Below, piece by piece: positions 14,489 through 21,912 of a stretch of 64,000 nucleotides of DNA; the stretch's first letter is position 1; every line of letters starts with the position of its first letter. Source of the DNA: CAZWLD01 sp964634685 (lineage in GTDB: Bacteria; Bacillota_I; Bacilli_A; Acholeplasmatales; JAEDCM01); the NCBI GenBank assembly GCA_964634685.1, contig CAZWLD010000002.1:1-64000 (forward strand), given 5' to 3'. The notes beneath the pieces are model-generated. The model had not been told where the DNA came from. It saw only the letters and a list, made by a program, of their open reading frames with translations, and made no database searches. Both the position numbers and the translations under genes were made by a program.

Positions 14489-14988
14489 TTACTTGAAAAC
14501 TTCCTCAAGAACAGTTGAGAGGAACATATTGAAAATATCATCATTAAATACATTAACACTTTTCTTAGTTACAGTTTCAGACTTATTAGAGTCAGTCTTA
14601 AGCTTTTCCTGTACTGTATTAAGAATATCATCAAGGGTTGCTTCTCTTTTACGTCTAAGGGCTTCTTCTGCTTCTCTTCTCCTGCTTCTCTTCTCCTTGC
14701 AGCTTCTTCTTCCTTACGCTGTCTCTCAAGCTTCAACTGCCGCTGTCTTTCAAGCTCCTTAGCGGCTTCCGCCTTTTCATAGTTTTCTCTTCTCTTGTCT
14801 TCAAAGACTTCCGCACCAATGCTCTTCATCTCATTGATGAACTCCATAAAGTCTTTCTGTGCTGCGTCAATGTTACCCTTCCTATTGATAATTAGGTCAT
14901 TAATCGCTTCTTTGAGATTTTCCTCAACATAAGACTTAGTATAAGAGTCAATTATATTTTCGATTGCTTTCATATTATCAAAATGCAT
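14489..14988 (-). pseudogene. Coiled-coil protein gene frameshifted by a 14-bp tandem duplication
   Basis: Starts MHFDNMKAIENIIDSYTKSY and continues into a Glu/Arg-rich coiled coil (EAAKELERQRQLKLERQRKE). After residue ~104 the frame breaks. Restoring one copy of a perfect 14-bp tandem repeat rejoins it to a sensible C-terminus (EEALRRKREATLDDILNTVQ ... FLSTVLEEVFK) ending in TAA at 14489. As it stands the product has a wrong 35-residue tail. Own promoter at 15023. Reversible slippage (phase variation) is possible. Confidence 0.7.
14670..14697. repeat. Perfect 14-bp tandem duplication
   Basis: GCTTCTCTTCTCCT occurs twice head to tail (14670-14683, 14684-14697) inside the coiled-coil gene and shifts its frame. 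Confidence 0.9.
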
Positions 14989-15022
14989 ATTATCTTTTCT
15001 CCTTTTTTAATTTTCTATATAT

Positions 15023-15051
15023 ATTATAACATATATTTTTAAAAATTGCAA
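15023..15051 (-). promoter_or_regulatory. Early promoter
   Basis: TTGCAA-17-TATAAT with ATATATAGAAAA leader, before the gene at 14489-14988. Confidence 0.7.
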
Positions 15052-15082
15052 ATATTTTTATAGGGGTAGGGGTTGCCGCCTT

Positions 15083-15633
15083 ATTTTTTGTAACATTTTT
15101 TTTTAACTCCTGTTGTGTATTAAAATGTTACAAAATTAGGGGTAGAGTTTGAGGTATTATACCATTGCTGCTGTACTAAAAATAACACATTTTTTTTTCA
15201 CACCTATATATCTCTCCTGTGAAAAAAAAATGTGTTATTTTTGGAATAGCGTTGGAGGTATGTGAGTCATAATTCTATTGTACTTTTGTTAAAAAATTTT
15301 TTCATCCCTATATATCTCTCCTGTGAAAAAATTTTTTAACAAAATACATATAGATGGCTTTTAGGGGGTATGAGACCTATTGCATTTTTGTTACTTTTTT
15401 ATTTAATTCCTATAATATCTCTCCTGTGAAATAAAAAAGTAATAAAAGTGCAAGAGATTTTGGGTTGCATTGGATCTTGATTAGGGGGTATTAGAGAGAA
15501 TTAAAGCAAAAGTGCTACATTTTTTTTAACTCCGGTATGCCTATCTGAAAGTAGCATTTTTATTATAGTAATTTTGTTAAATTTTTATTTAATCCCTATT
15601 ATATATAGGAGTTAAATAAAAATTTAACAAAAT
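15083..15633. repeat. Array of six long hairpins with conserved loops
   Basis: Six AT-rich hairpins at 15083-15136, 15178-15242, 15284-15344, 15382-15451, 15508-15562 and 15571-15633. Stems of 21-24 bp are perfect in the second, third and sixth; the fourth and fifth differ from perfection only by changes that become G-U pairs in RNA. Loops share CTATATATCTCTCCTG-like text (AGGAG on the other strand). Units are separated by spacers with a TTAGGGG(G)TA word; two spacers share TGGATCTTGATTAGGGG. No protein gene is convincing here. An RNA array, replication origin or protein-binding array is inferred. Confidence 0.75.
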
Positions 15634-15921
15634 ATAAGAAGCATATATTAGGGTCTATTGGATCTTGATTAGGGGTACTATAAAGGGTCGGAGGAACATT
15701 TTGAAAAATGAATTATAAAATTAGGGGTATCATTCGCAAGGAACGTTTCAAAAAATGAGTTATAAAATGTGTTAAAAATATCACAAAGTAACAAAATCTT
15801 GTAATATGTTACTTTTTTGTAACAAAATTTTTTGGTAAAACTTATGTAATTATATTAAAATAAAAATCATTATATAGTGAAGTGAAGAACTTCAAAAATA
15901 AAAATAGAAAGGATGTTATAT
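15634..15921. other. Gene-free leader with further short inverted repeats
   Basis: Between the hairpin array and the gene at 15922. Contains two more TTAGGGGTA words, AAAGTAAC/GTTACTTT inverted words near 15788-15822 and an AT-rich tract; no clear consensus promoter was found. Confidence 0.45.
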
Positions 15922-16614
15922 ATGTCTGAATTAAAATTAGGATATATGACTAATGCAGAATTAGCAGAGTGGTTTGGTATTAAACCTAATTCTTTTAGAA
16001 ATACTAAAACTTAGAAGCTGGAAGAATTAAAAAGATTTGCTGAATTTGAAGTTGAAAAAACAAAAGTGAGAATTACAAAAATACATAGACCAGTCTATGT
16101 AAAGAAAAAGAGTGCTGATTATTCTATTGTTAAAGAAGAATTTACTCAAGTTTATAATGATTCAAAGATAGATACCGCTTCAAACGTATCTAAGAAAATT
16201 TATCGTAAGAGAAAAGATGATTTATCTATTAAAGAGAGTACTACTTATGAATATACCAAAGCCGCTCGTAACGAATTGTATGGTAAGCCTTTTGTTGGTT
16301 GCGGGGAGAAGGGTGTTTGCCGCTATATTTGGGCGAAGTAGATTGGCGATGGTTAGTATGAGAGATTTAATGATGCTGAGTAGAATATTTATAAAATGTT
16401 ACTTGTTAAATATTTTAAAGGAGCAGATGAAAAGACTATATTTGTTTAGGATATGATAAAGCGGGGAGAAATTACTGAAGAAGAAGCTTGGAAGGTTTAT
16501 AGTAATATGATGAATCTTGATTCAAGTTTTATGAGTTTTAAAGCGGAGATGGAAGAAACTATAGGCTATCCTATTATTAGAGTTACTGAGATTGAGGATT
16601 AGATCAATTGGTAA
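15922..16614 (+). CDS. HTH protein, putative replication or regulatory factor
   Basis: 230 aa with five or more TAG codons. N-terminal HTH (MTNAELAEWFGIKPNSFRNT) followed by a basic segment (KTKVRITKIHRPVYVKKK). Middle STTYEYTKAARNELYGKPF and Cys-bearing GCGEKGVCRYIW; C-terminal acidic helix (GEITEEEAWKVYSNMM). Proteins with this plan are found in clostridial phages without an assigned role. Isolated, flanked by repeats on both sides, good ribosome site (GAAAGGATG). The setting resembles an initiator next to its origin, which is inference. Confidence 0.65.
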
Positions 16615-16659
16615 TTATATTAAGGCGGAATTGTTGCGGCAGTTTTGCCTTATTTTTAT

Positions 16660-16895
16660 TTATATTAGATAATATAGATATAATAATATTATATAAATAT
16701 GGGGATTGTATTAGATAATATAAGGTATAGGGGAGATTGATTAAGGAGTATAGTAATATTAAAGTCGTGTAGAGAGAGTATAATATTATATAGAGTAGTA
16801 TAAGGTAATAAAGAGTATAGAATAGTATAAAATTGTATAGAATAGAGTGGAATAGTATAAAATAATATAAAATAAGTATAAAACTATACAAAATG
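16660..16895. repeat. Degenerate AT-rich repeats
   Basis: Many variants of (AG)AATAGTATAA / AGTATAAAAT in tandem over about 230 bp. Frames that stay open here on the minus strand are low-complexity Tyr/Leu/Ile strings and not credible genes. Possible DNA-unwinding or binding region. A weak hairpin (AAGGC/GCCTT) near 16621-16651 may terminate the gene at 15922. Confidence 0.6.
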
Positions 16896-16998
16896 GAGCA
16901 AAATGGCGGTTGTGTGGTGGCTCTGGACCAATTCTATCTCTCTTAAATCAAATTCCATAATACATTCAAAAAACTACGATTCTTATATTTTCCGCTCC

Positions 16999-17214
16999 CG
17001 AAATTTTGTTAAGCAAATACATTAAAATTTTAACCCCATACATAAACTTCATACTTTTGACGATTACTTCTTTCTCTTAGCAAAATTTTGTCGGCAAATT
17101 CAATTAACGTAGCAGAATAGTTAGGCTAAGGAAAAGTAAGCATTTATATGAACCCTAAACACCTATCGTAAAACGAAAAAATTCTGACTTTCACCAAAAT
17201 TTTGCTAAGCAAAT
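16999..17214. repeat. Three diverged repeats around CAAAATTTTG-GCAAAT
   Basis: Copies at 16999-17018, 17080-17100 and 17194-17214, each with a palindromic AAATTTTG core, then GCAAAT, and preceded by a partly conserved pyrimidine-rich stretch. A distant inverted pair AGCAAAATGGCGG / CCGCCATTTTGCT brackets the region (about 16895 and 17229). Confidence 0.6.
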
Positions 17215-17263
17215 CACAGCAGATTTCCCCGCCATTTTGCTACTTCAATAGTTTCACGAACAT
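17030..17263 (-). other. Two possible small ORFs in the tract behind tandem promoters
   Basis: Minus-strand frames 17144-17263 (39 aa, one TAG, MFVKLLKQQNGGEICCDLLS...) and 17030-17143 (37 aa, one TAG, MLTFPQPNYSATLIEFADKI...) touch each other (TAAATG). They lack convincing ribosome sites and share the DNA repeat, so a non-coding RNA is equally likely. Confidence 0.3.
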
Positions 17264-17319
17264 TTTACCATTCTCATTTAAATTTGGCAGGGAGCGGCAA
17301 AAAATAAGCTTTTTTTAAT

Positions 17320-17348
17320 ATTATAACATATTTTTTAAAAAATGTCAA
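17320..17348 (-). promoter_or_regulatory. Perfect consensus promoter P1
   Basis: TTGACA-17-TATAAT pointing left into 16.6-17.3 kb, where no standard gene is found. Confidence 0.85.
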
Positions 17349-17397
17349 TTATATAGAAAGGGAGCGGGAGCGGCTCCTAAAAAAGTCTTTTTTGTAT

Positions 17398-17426
17398 ATT
17401 ATAACATATTTTTTTAATTTTGTCAA
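17398..17426 (-). promoter_or_regulatory. Perfect consensus promoter P2
   Basis: TTGACA-17-TATAAT, 78 bp upstream of P1 and in the same direction. Confidence 0.85.
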
Positions 17427-17453
17427 ATAATCAGTAGCCGCTCCCATATGAGA

Positions 17454-17534
17454 GATCAAACAATTACGGGAAAGCGCCATATGACTGGTCCGGATCAAAA
17501 CAACTACAGAAAATTGCCATATAGGGACTGGTCC
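17454..17534. repeat. Two imperfect ~40-bp direct repeats upstream of P2
   Basis: GATCAAA(A)CAA-TAC... GCCATAT ... ACTGGTCC appears at 17454-17491 and 17493-17534. They lie about 30 bp upstream of the P2 -35 box, a position suited to activator binding. A GTTC-TGCG-GAAC hairpin follows. Confidence 0.65.
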
Positions 17535-17580
17535 AGCGAAACGGATGTTCTGCGGAACATTTCGGGAGTTGACAGTTAAT

Positions 17581-17727
17581 AATTTATTTACAATTTATTC
17601 ATAGAAAATTTTCAAAAAATACTTGACTTTTTAATTTTTCGGCGCTGAGTGACCATTATGGCGCCGAAAAAAGTCAAGAGATAAAATGTAAATTATTTAT
17701 GAATTATTTATGAATTAAATGTAAATA
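17581..17727. repeat. Palindromic intergenic module 1
   Basis: Arms built from TTTACA / TTCATA words and TGTAAAT / TATGAA words around a centre GGCGC (17641) ... GCGCC (17661). Lies upstream of P1/P2 and beyond the terminator of the gene at 17778. Confidence 0.7.
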
Positions 17728-17731
17728 AAAA

Positions 17732-17757
17732 AACAGATGCTTTGTTAAGCATCTGTT
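17732..17757 (-). terminator. Rho-independent terminator
   Basis: AACAGATGC / GCATCTGTT stem followed by TTTTTTTATTT on the minus strand. Confidence 0.85.
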
Positions 17758-17777
17758 TCCGCATTGTAAAATTTTTG

Positions 17778-17960
17778 TTAAATTTCATAGATAACTTCGG
17801 GGTCACTGATACACCAGTCTTTTATAAAATTCTGCCTGAGCAAGAGGTCAAGCAAATTTTCAACATTGTCAGTTAATTCCAACTCAACTTTGATAACATC
17901 ATCATCAAGCGAAATAATTTTGATAATATCCTTGCAATCCATAAAAGAAGACATTTCCAT
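17778..17960 (-). CDS. Small acidic protein, 60 aa
   Basis: Start at ATG 17960 (AAAGGAG upstream). MEMSSFMDCKDIIKIISLDD DVIKVELELTDNVENLLDLL: alternating beta and helix pattern of a small ferredoxin-like fold. Function unknown. Confidence 0.65.
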   Translation of the reverse strand: MEMSSFMDCKDIIKIISLDDDVIKVELELTDNVENLLDLLLRQNFIKDWCISDPEVIYEI

Positions 17961-17974
17961 TTTTAACAACTCCT

Positions 17975-18136
17975 TTACTTAACCATAGCTTTTTCCATAA
18001 GTGAGAATACATTGTATTCAGAGTATGAAACATTTGTATTCTCGTGCTTTGCCATTACTTCGGCATAACTAAGAGTAAACCAACCAAACACTGCAATGCA
18101 AGCGAGTGCTACGAGAGTTTCAATTTTCTTTTTCAT
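17975..18136 (-). CDS. Small membrane-anchored or secreted protein, 53 aa
   Basis: MKKKIETLVALACIAVFGWF TLSYAEVMAK: charged start, hydrophobic span and an Ala-x-x-containing exit, so either a signal anchor or a cleaved signal. Stop is 15 bases before the next gene's ATG. First gene after the promoter at 18170. Confidence 0.65.
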   Translation of the reverse strand: MKKKIETLVALACIAVFGWFTLSYAEVMAKHENTNVSYSEYNVFSLMEKAMVK

Positions 18137-18169
18137 TCAGACCATTTCCTTTCTTTATCTTATGTATTT

Positions 18170-18198
18170 ATTATACTACATTTTCGGGCTGTTGTCAA
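18170..18198 (-). promoter_or_regulatory. Perfect consensus promoter with upstream TGCACAAA
   Basis: TTGACA-17-TATAAT. TGCACAAA at 18208-18215 lies 9 bases upstream of the -35 box. Confidence 0.85.
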
Positions 18199-18222
18199 TA
18201 GTCAAAATGCACAAATTTTTGC

Positions 18223-18468
18223 TTATTGCGTTGACGTCAATTTTGTGATTTTATTATTAACATACATATAAAAGTTTGAATTAAACAGATGAACATTTCC
18301 ACAAGAAATGTAATCTTTAGAAAACAGCTCTTTTCTATAAGAGCAAATTTCTTTTTCAAGTTCCGCTCCTACAATAATAACACCCGCAAGCCAACAGTCA
18401 AAAGCTCCGTATTTGTCGCTACCTACATTAAGACAAGCCTTGTTTTCAGAATTAAAAAGAATATACAT
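18223..18468 (-). CDS. Hypothetical protein, 81 aa
   Basis: MYILFNSENKACLNVGSDKY..., short alpha/beta protein with three scattered Cys and a FYMYVNNKI end strand. Shares an operon with the membrane protein upstream. Function unknown. Confidence 0.65.
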   Translation of the reverse strand: MYILFNSENKACLNVGSDKYGAFDCWLAGVIIVGAELEKEICSYRKELFSKDYISCGNVHLFNSNFYMYVNNKITKLTSTQ

Positions 18469-18485
18469 AATTTATAACCCCTTTC

Positions 18486-18680
18486 TTATTTGCTGAATTT
18501 TTTAATGACGATTATTGAAATGATAAGAATAAGTGCAACAATAATGCAGTCAATCCAAAGCGGAGATAACACCCAAAACCAAGACCACGAAATGTGACCC
18601 GTAAGTTTCAGAATGACAAAAATTATACAGAGGATAACACAAAAAGGTGGACAATAAGTAGTATTTTTTGAATTTTTCAT
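18486..18680 (-). CDS. Small membrane protein
   Basis: 64 aa with two spans: FCVILCIIFVILKLTG and IDCIIVALILIISIIVIKKF, short basic end. Start ATG 18680 after AAAGGA. Function unknown. Confidence 0.7.
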   Translation of the reverse strand: MKNSKNTTYCPPFCVILCIIFVILKLTGHISWSWFWVLSPLWIDCIIVALILIISIIVIKKFSK

Positions 18681-18712
18681 AATCATCAATTCCTTTCTCA
18701 TTTACTATAATA

Positions 18713-18741
18713 ATTATAACATATCTTTTTATAAAAATCAA
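18713..18741 (-). promoter_or_regulatory. Promoter
   Basis: TTGATT-17-TATAAT upstream of the small membrane protein gene. Confidence 0.8.
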
Positions 18742-18818
18742 TAGCAAATCAGAGAATTTACAAAAAATTCATAAATGCGGCAACACATTAGTTTTGGGAT
18801 TTTGCACAAAAATATTCT

Positions 18819-18953
18819 GTTCACAAATTTTTTACAAAAAATGATTGAAATGTTCATAATTTCGTGGATTCGGCGCACACTTAATCGTTCACGCGCCGCA
18901 AATATGAACAAATCAAGCATTTTTTATGAATTTTTTGTAAAAATTTTATGAAT
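18819..18953. repeat. Palindromic intergenic module 2
   Basis: Left arm TTTACAAAAAATGATTGAA plus TGTTCATAATTTCG; right arm ATGAACAAATCAAGC and TTTTTTGTAAA; centre CGGCGC (18871) ... GCGCCG (18893). Confidence 0.75.
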
Positions 18954-19072
18954 TTAAAAGAAAATTTCTGTAAAATCTTTATTTCTAAATTATGAACGGC
19001 ATTTTTCACAAAAAATGTGCATTTTTTTAGTAAAAATGCACAAAACAAACGTTTCGCAGCAAAATTAACAAA

Positions 19073-19106
19073 AAATTGGCGGATTTTTGTTGATTTCCGC
19101 CAATTT
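19073..19106 (-). terminator. Rho-independent terminator
   Basis: AAATTGGCGGA / TCCGCCAATTT stem with TTTTTTG following on the minus strand, 11 bases beyond the stop of the gene at 19117. Confidence 0.85.
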
Positions 19107-19116
19107 ATGAACTTTT

Positions 19117-19530
19117 TTATGCCTTTTTCTTACGCTTTTGTGTCAAATCAAGTTTAAAGTCATTTTCACCGATTGAAAACTCAATGAGCTTTCCAGAGTT
19201 GACAACGTTAATATTTTCGGCAAATTCGGGTAACAATTCCGCAATTTTTGCGATAATCATTTCTTTAGTGGGATTTTCCTTTTTTACCCTCTCCCGCTGT
19301 GTCTTTTTTTCGGGGGTGTTTATCGCTTTAGCGTCGTGAATTGTACGCATAATTCCGCTGTCTTTTGCCTTTTTGCACAAATTTTCCTGCTCCTCATTGT
19401 GCAGAATGCCCTCATCTTCAAGGTAAATCTGCACAGCCTCTTCCGCTTTTATGTGCAGAGTATTCATTAAATGCAAAACCTCTTTATCGGGGATACGAAT
19501 TTCTTTACCGTCTTTTAACGTATATTTCAT
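19117..19530 (-). CDS. Partner protein of wHTH paralog (pair 1)
   Basis: 137 aa from ATG 19530 (AAAGGAG). Opening KDGKEIRIPDKEVLHLMNTL, then AEEAVQIYLEDEG, a Lys/Arg-rich linker (KKTQRERVKKENP), and a beta end (KLIEFSIGENDFKLDLTQKR KKKA). The same plan, including the (R/A)EEA(E/V)Q(L/I)Y motif, occurs in the protein at 22717, which also sits directly behind a wHTH paralog. A perfect GTGTTAC/GTAACAC hairpin lies in the 70-base gap to the upstream gene. Confidence 0.7.
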   Translation of the reverse strand: MKYTLKDGKEIRIPDKEVLHLMNTLHIKAEEAVQIYLEDEGILHNEEQENLCKKAKDSGIMRTIHDAKAINTPEKKTQRERVKKENPTKEMIIAKIAELLPEFAENINVVNSGKLIEFSIGENDFKLDLTQKRKKKA

Positions 19531-19600
19531 AAATAAATCAGCTCCTTTTGTGTCGGGAGTGTTACCAAATTGTAACACCCCCTTTAACATTCAGCGAAAA

Positions 19601-19969
19601 TTAGCAAGCAGAAAAGTAAGTCTTTTTCTTCTCTGTTACTTTTGTAACAGTCTTGTTAACTTCCACAAGCTGTTTCAGCAAAGCGGAAAGTTTCTGACAC
19701 GAATATTCTGCAAGGTCAGCAGAATGTTTCTGCATTTCGGTAATAGTAACAGGCTTACCAATTTCCTTGAGAACGGAAACGATTGTTTCCTTTACTGCAA
19801 GGTTTTCAGTCTGAGTTTTGGTGGGCTTAGTAGAGGAACGCTTGTTCTCAAGCAGTTCGATTTCGTGGTTGACAAATGCGGTCAGAGCCGAAACATCTGT
19901 GTCCTCTACTGTTGCGAGTACAGCAAGAATAGCGTTGAAATAATCTCTCTTAGTCATCTTTGTAGCCAT
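19601..19969 (-). CDS. wHTH-like paralog family protein (copy 2)
   Basis: 122 aa. MATKMTKRDYFNAILAVLA, then ENKRSSTKPTKTQTE, then a winged-helix-like half (VTITEMQKHSADLAEYSCQK LSALLKQLVE ... KKKTYFS). Nearly the same as the protein at 23140. Three promoters lie in tandem upstream. Small basic abundant DNA-binding protein inferred. Confidence 0.8.
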   Translation of the reverse strand: MATKMTKRDYFNAILAVLATVEDTDVSALTAFVNHEIELLENKRSSTKPTKTQTENLAVKETIVSVLKEIGKPVTITEMQKHSADLAEYSCQKLSALLKQLVEVNKTVTKVTEKKKTYFSAC

Positions 19970-20018
19970 AATACATAACCTCTTTCTTTAAGTTGTTTGG
20001 TGGATTTCTTACATACTT

Positions 20019-20047
20019 ATTATAACATATTCAGAAAAGAAAGTCAA
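20019..20047 (-). promoter_or_regulatory. Promoter, proximal of three
   Basis: TTGACT-17-TATAAT before the gene at 19601. Confidence 0.85.
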
Positions 20048-20121
20048 TAGGTTTTTTGTAAACATTCTGTTAAGAGTTTATGAACTCTATGTCCTTTGCC
20101 CTTTCTTTATCTTACATATAT

Positions 20122-20150
20122 ATTATAACATATAATTTTAAGAAAATCAA
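20122..20150 (-). promoter_or_regulatory. Promoter, middle of three
   Basis: TTGATT-17-TATAAT, followed by GTAAGATAAAGAAAGG leader text. Confidence 0.8.
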
Positions 20151-20253
20151 TGTTTTTTCTTTAAACTCTTTATGAAGTTTTTATGAACGAAACATTGTTT
20201 TCATTTGGGGCGTTCCTCTGTTTCAGCTCCTCTCTCGCCCTCTGACATTATAT

Positions 20254-20282
20254 ATTATATCACATTTAAAAAAATCTGTCAA
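20254..20282 (-). promoter_or_regulatory. Promoter, distal of three, with TGCACAAA pair
   Basis: TTGACA-17-TATAAT. TGCACAAA at 20291-20298 and its inverse TTTGTGCA near 20313 lie just upstream of -35. Confidence 0.85.
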
Positions 20283-20345
20283 TGAAATTTTGCACAAATA
20301 AAAAATTTTTCTTTGTGCAAATCGCTGAATTTTCCAAATTAAAAA

Positions 20346-20480
20346 TTTTACAATTTGTTCATAGAAAATTTACATTTCGGGAAAATTTCGTTCATAAATA
20401 ATTTACAAAAAATTCACAGAAAAATATTGAAATGTTCATAATTTCGCCAAATTTGGCGCCTGGGCGGTAGTAAAGGCGCC
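20346..20480. repeat. Palindromic intergenic module 3
   Basis: Left arm matches module 2 (TTTACAAAAAATTCACAG, ATATTGAAATGTTCATAATT) with centre GGCGCC ... GGCGCC (20455-20480). The usual right arm is replaced by two CTTTAAACTGCTAAAGT words. Confidence 0.7.
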
Positions 20481-20537
20481 ACTCACGCTTTAAACTGCTA
20501 AAGTACATCACTTTAAACTGCTAAAGTGCAAGATGCA

Positions 20538-20567
20538 CAAAAACACCCCGCATTTTTGTGCAGGGTG
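20538..20567 (-). terminator. Rho-independent terminator
   Basis: CACCCTGC / GCGGGGTG stem then TTTTTGTG on the minus strand. The interval to the stop at 20681 is otherwise gene-free. Confidence 0.8.
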
Positions 20568-20680
20568 CTGATTTTTATTTTTGTGCATTTTGACGAATTT
20601 TGAGCTGTAAGTGTAAAGGGTTCCCCTTTACACCCCATTGTGCTAACTATTGTCAACACTCACTCGTTTACATTCATCAA

Positions 20681-21091
20681 TTATTCATCAACCGCAAGAG
20701 AGAAATAAGACTTCTTCTTATTAACAGTCTTTACGATAATTCCGCTCTCTATCATCTTGCGGACAATAGCAGAAATTTTCTGATTAGAGAACTTTGCAAG
20801 TTCCTCACTTGCTTTCTGCATTTCGGTGATAGTCATTTCACCGCCCTCAGTATTGGAGAGAGTGAGAACAATCTCGCTGGCAATAGCCTTGTGCTCAGCA
20901 GACTTCTCCTTATCTGCCTTAGAGGGAGTGGAACGCTTTTCAGCGAGCTTTTCAGCCATTCCTCTGAGCTTCTCGCTTGCCTCAACAAGCTCAGCCTGTA
21001 CAAGGTCAACCTCGACACCGTTTATGATGTCCTCGATAACCTCAACAGCGATTTCAAGAGCGGATACCTGTGTCATTTTAGTGTTAGCCAT
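20681..21091 (-). CDS. wHTH-like paralog family protein (copy 3)
   Basis: 136 aa, MANTKMTQVSALEIAVEVIE, then EKRSTPSKADKEK, then a winged half (MTITEMQKASEELAKFSNQK ISAIVRKMIE ... NKKKSYFSLAVDE). More diverged than copies 2 and 4 but aligned throughout. Own promoters and terminator. Codons richer in G+C than neighbours suggest high expression. Confidence 0.8.
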   Translation of the reverse strand: MANTKMTQVSALEIAVEVIEDIINGVEVDLVQAELVEASEKLRGMAEKLAEKRSTPSKADKEKSAEHKAIASEIVLTLSNTEGGEMTITEMQKASEELAKFSNQKISAIVRKMIESGIIVKTVNKKKSYFSLAVDE

Positions 21092-21162
21092 AATAACTAC
21101 CTCTTTCTGCCTTTTCGGCGGTCTTATTCGGTTCGGAGCTTTTCCCCTTACCTTGTATCTTT

Positions 21163-21191
21163 ATTATACCACTTTTCAGAAGCCTTGTCAA
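21163..21191 (-). promoter_or_regulatory. Perfect consensus promoter
   Basis: TTGACA-17-TATAAT before the gene at 20681. Confidence 0.85.
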
Positions 21192-21315
21192 TGTATTTTC
21201 TGTAAACATTTTGTTACGAGTTTATGAACTCAACATTAAGAAATTATTAACAAGGGGCTTGTGGTATCTGTAAGATTTTTATTGAGATTTCCCTCTCTCT
21301 TTATCTTACATATAT

Positions 21316-21344
21316 ATTATATCATATATTTTTTATTTTGTAAA
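21316..21344 (-). promoter_or_regulatory. Promoter with upstream TGCACAAA
   Basis: TTTACA-17-TATAAT; TGCACAAA at 21353-21360, 8 bases upstream of -35. Confidence 0.75.
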
Positions 21345-21437
21345 TAGCAAAATGCACAAACTTGAACGAAGAAATTTGGCTTTGTAACAATGCACAAAGT
21401 TTCAATTAAAAATTCGGGAAAATCTACAAAAATGCGG

Positions 21438-21566
21438 CGTTCATAAAATATTTACAAAAAATGATTGAAATGTTCATAATTTCGTGGATTTGGACTGCGC
21501 CGTTAGAAAGCGGTCCACGCAAGTCAATAGATAAAAAATAAAATTTTTGTAAAATAATTATGAACA
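21438..21566. repeat. Palindromic intergenic module 4
   Basis: Left arm as in module 2; centre GGACTGC ... GCGGTCC (21492-21516); right arm AAGTCAATAGATAAA and TTTTTGTAAAATAATTATGAAC. Confidence 0.75.
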
Positions 21567-21583
21567 CCAATCTGTAGAAAAAT

Positions 21584-21607
21584 GCACTTTGCTTTTGTGC
21601 AAAGTGC
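21584..21607 (-). terminator. Rho-independent terminator
   Basis: GCACTTTGC / GCAAAGTGC stem then ATTTTTC on the minus strand. Confidence 0.85.
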
Positions 21608-21614
21608 TGATTTT

Positions 21615-21827
21615 TTATTCCTCATCCTCATCAGGGTAATAGAAACCGCATTTTGTTTCTGTATTTCTGAAACTTTTTGCAAGTAGCATAATTTCTTCAT
21701 CTGTCATACCTTTTGGCACTGTGAGAAAAGTTTCAAGAGTCGCTCCCGTGTAAGTTACTTCAAAATAAATAACAACTCTTTTCATCTCATTGCCCTCATT
21801 ATCAACATAATAAATTTTCTTGCTCAT
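21615..21827 (-). CDS. Hypothetical protein, 70 aa
   Basis: MSKKIYYVDNEGNEMKRVVI YFEV..., a mainly beta protein with PKGMTDEEIMLLAKSF helix and acidic tail. Start ATG 21827 with AAAAGGAG. Function unknown. Confidence 0.7.
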   Translation of the reverse strand: MSKKIYYVDNEGNEMKRVVIYFEVTYTGATLETFLTVPKGMTDEEIMLLAKSFRNTETKCGFYYPDEDEE

Positions 21828-21861
21828 TAGTAACAACTCCTTTTCGTTTTTCTGTAATTAG

Positions 21862-21890
21862 ATTATACCACATTAAGAGGATTTTGTCAA
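21862..21890 (-). promoter_or_regulatory. Perfect consensus promoter
   Basis: TTGACA-17-TATAAT, leader ATTACAGAAAAACGAAAAGG. Confidence 0.85.
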
Positions 21891-21912
21891 TCCTCTTTTT
21901 GTGAATTTTTTG

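Noticed and set aside
15083..15633. CRISPR array
   Set aside because: Repeats are hairpins with differing stems and no constant repeat/unique spacer pattern; no cas genes.
16604..16891. Minus-strand 95-residue frame rich in Tyr/Leu/Ile
   Set aside because: A translation of AT-rich tandem repeats; low complexity, no start signal.
20600..21227. Two long plus-strand frames opposite the gene at 20681
   Set aside because: Antisense to a well-supported gene with promoter and terminator; Ser/Leu-rich shadow composition. The same applies to plus frames at 22754-23505 and 19451-19978.
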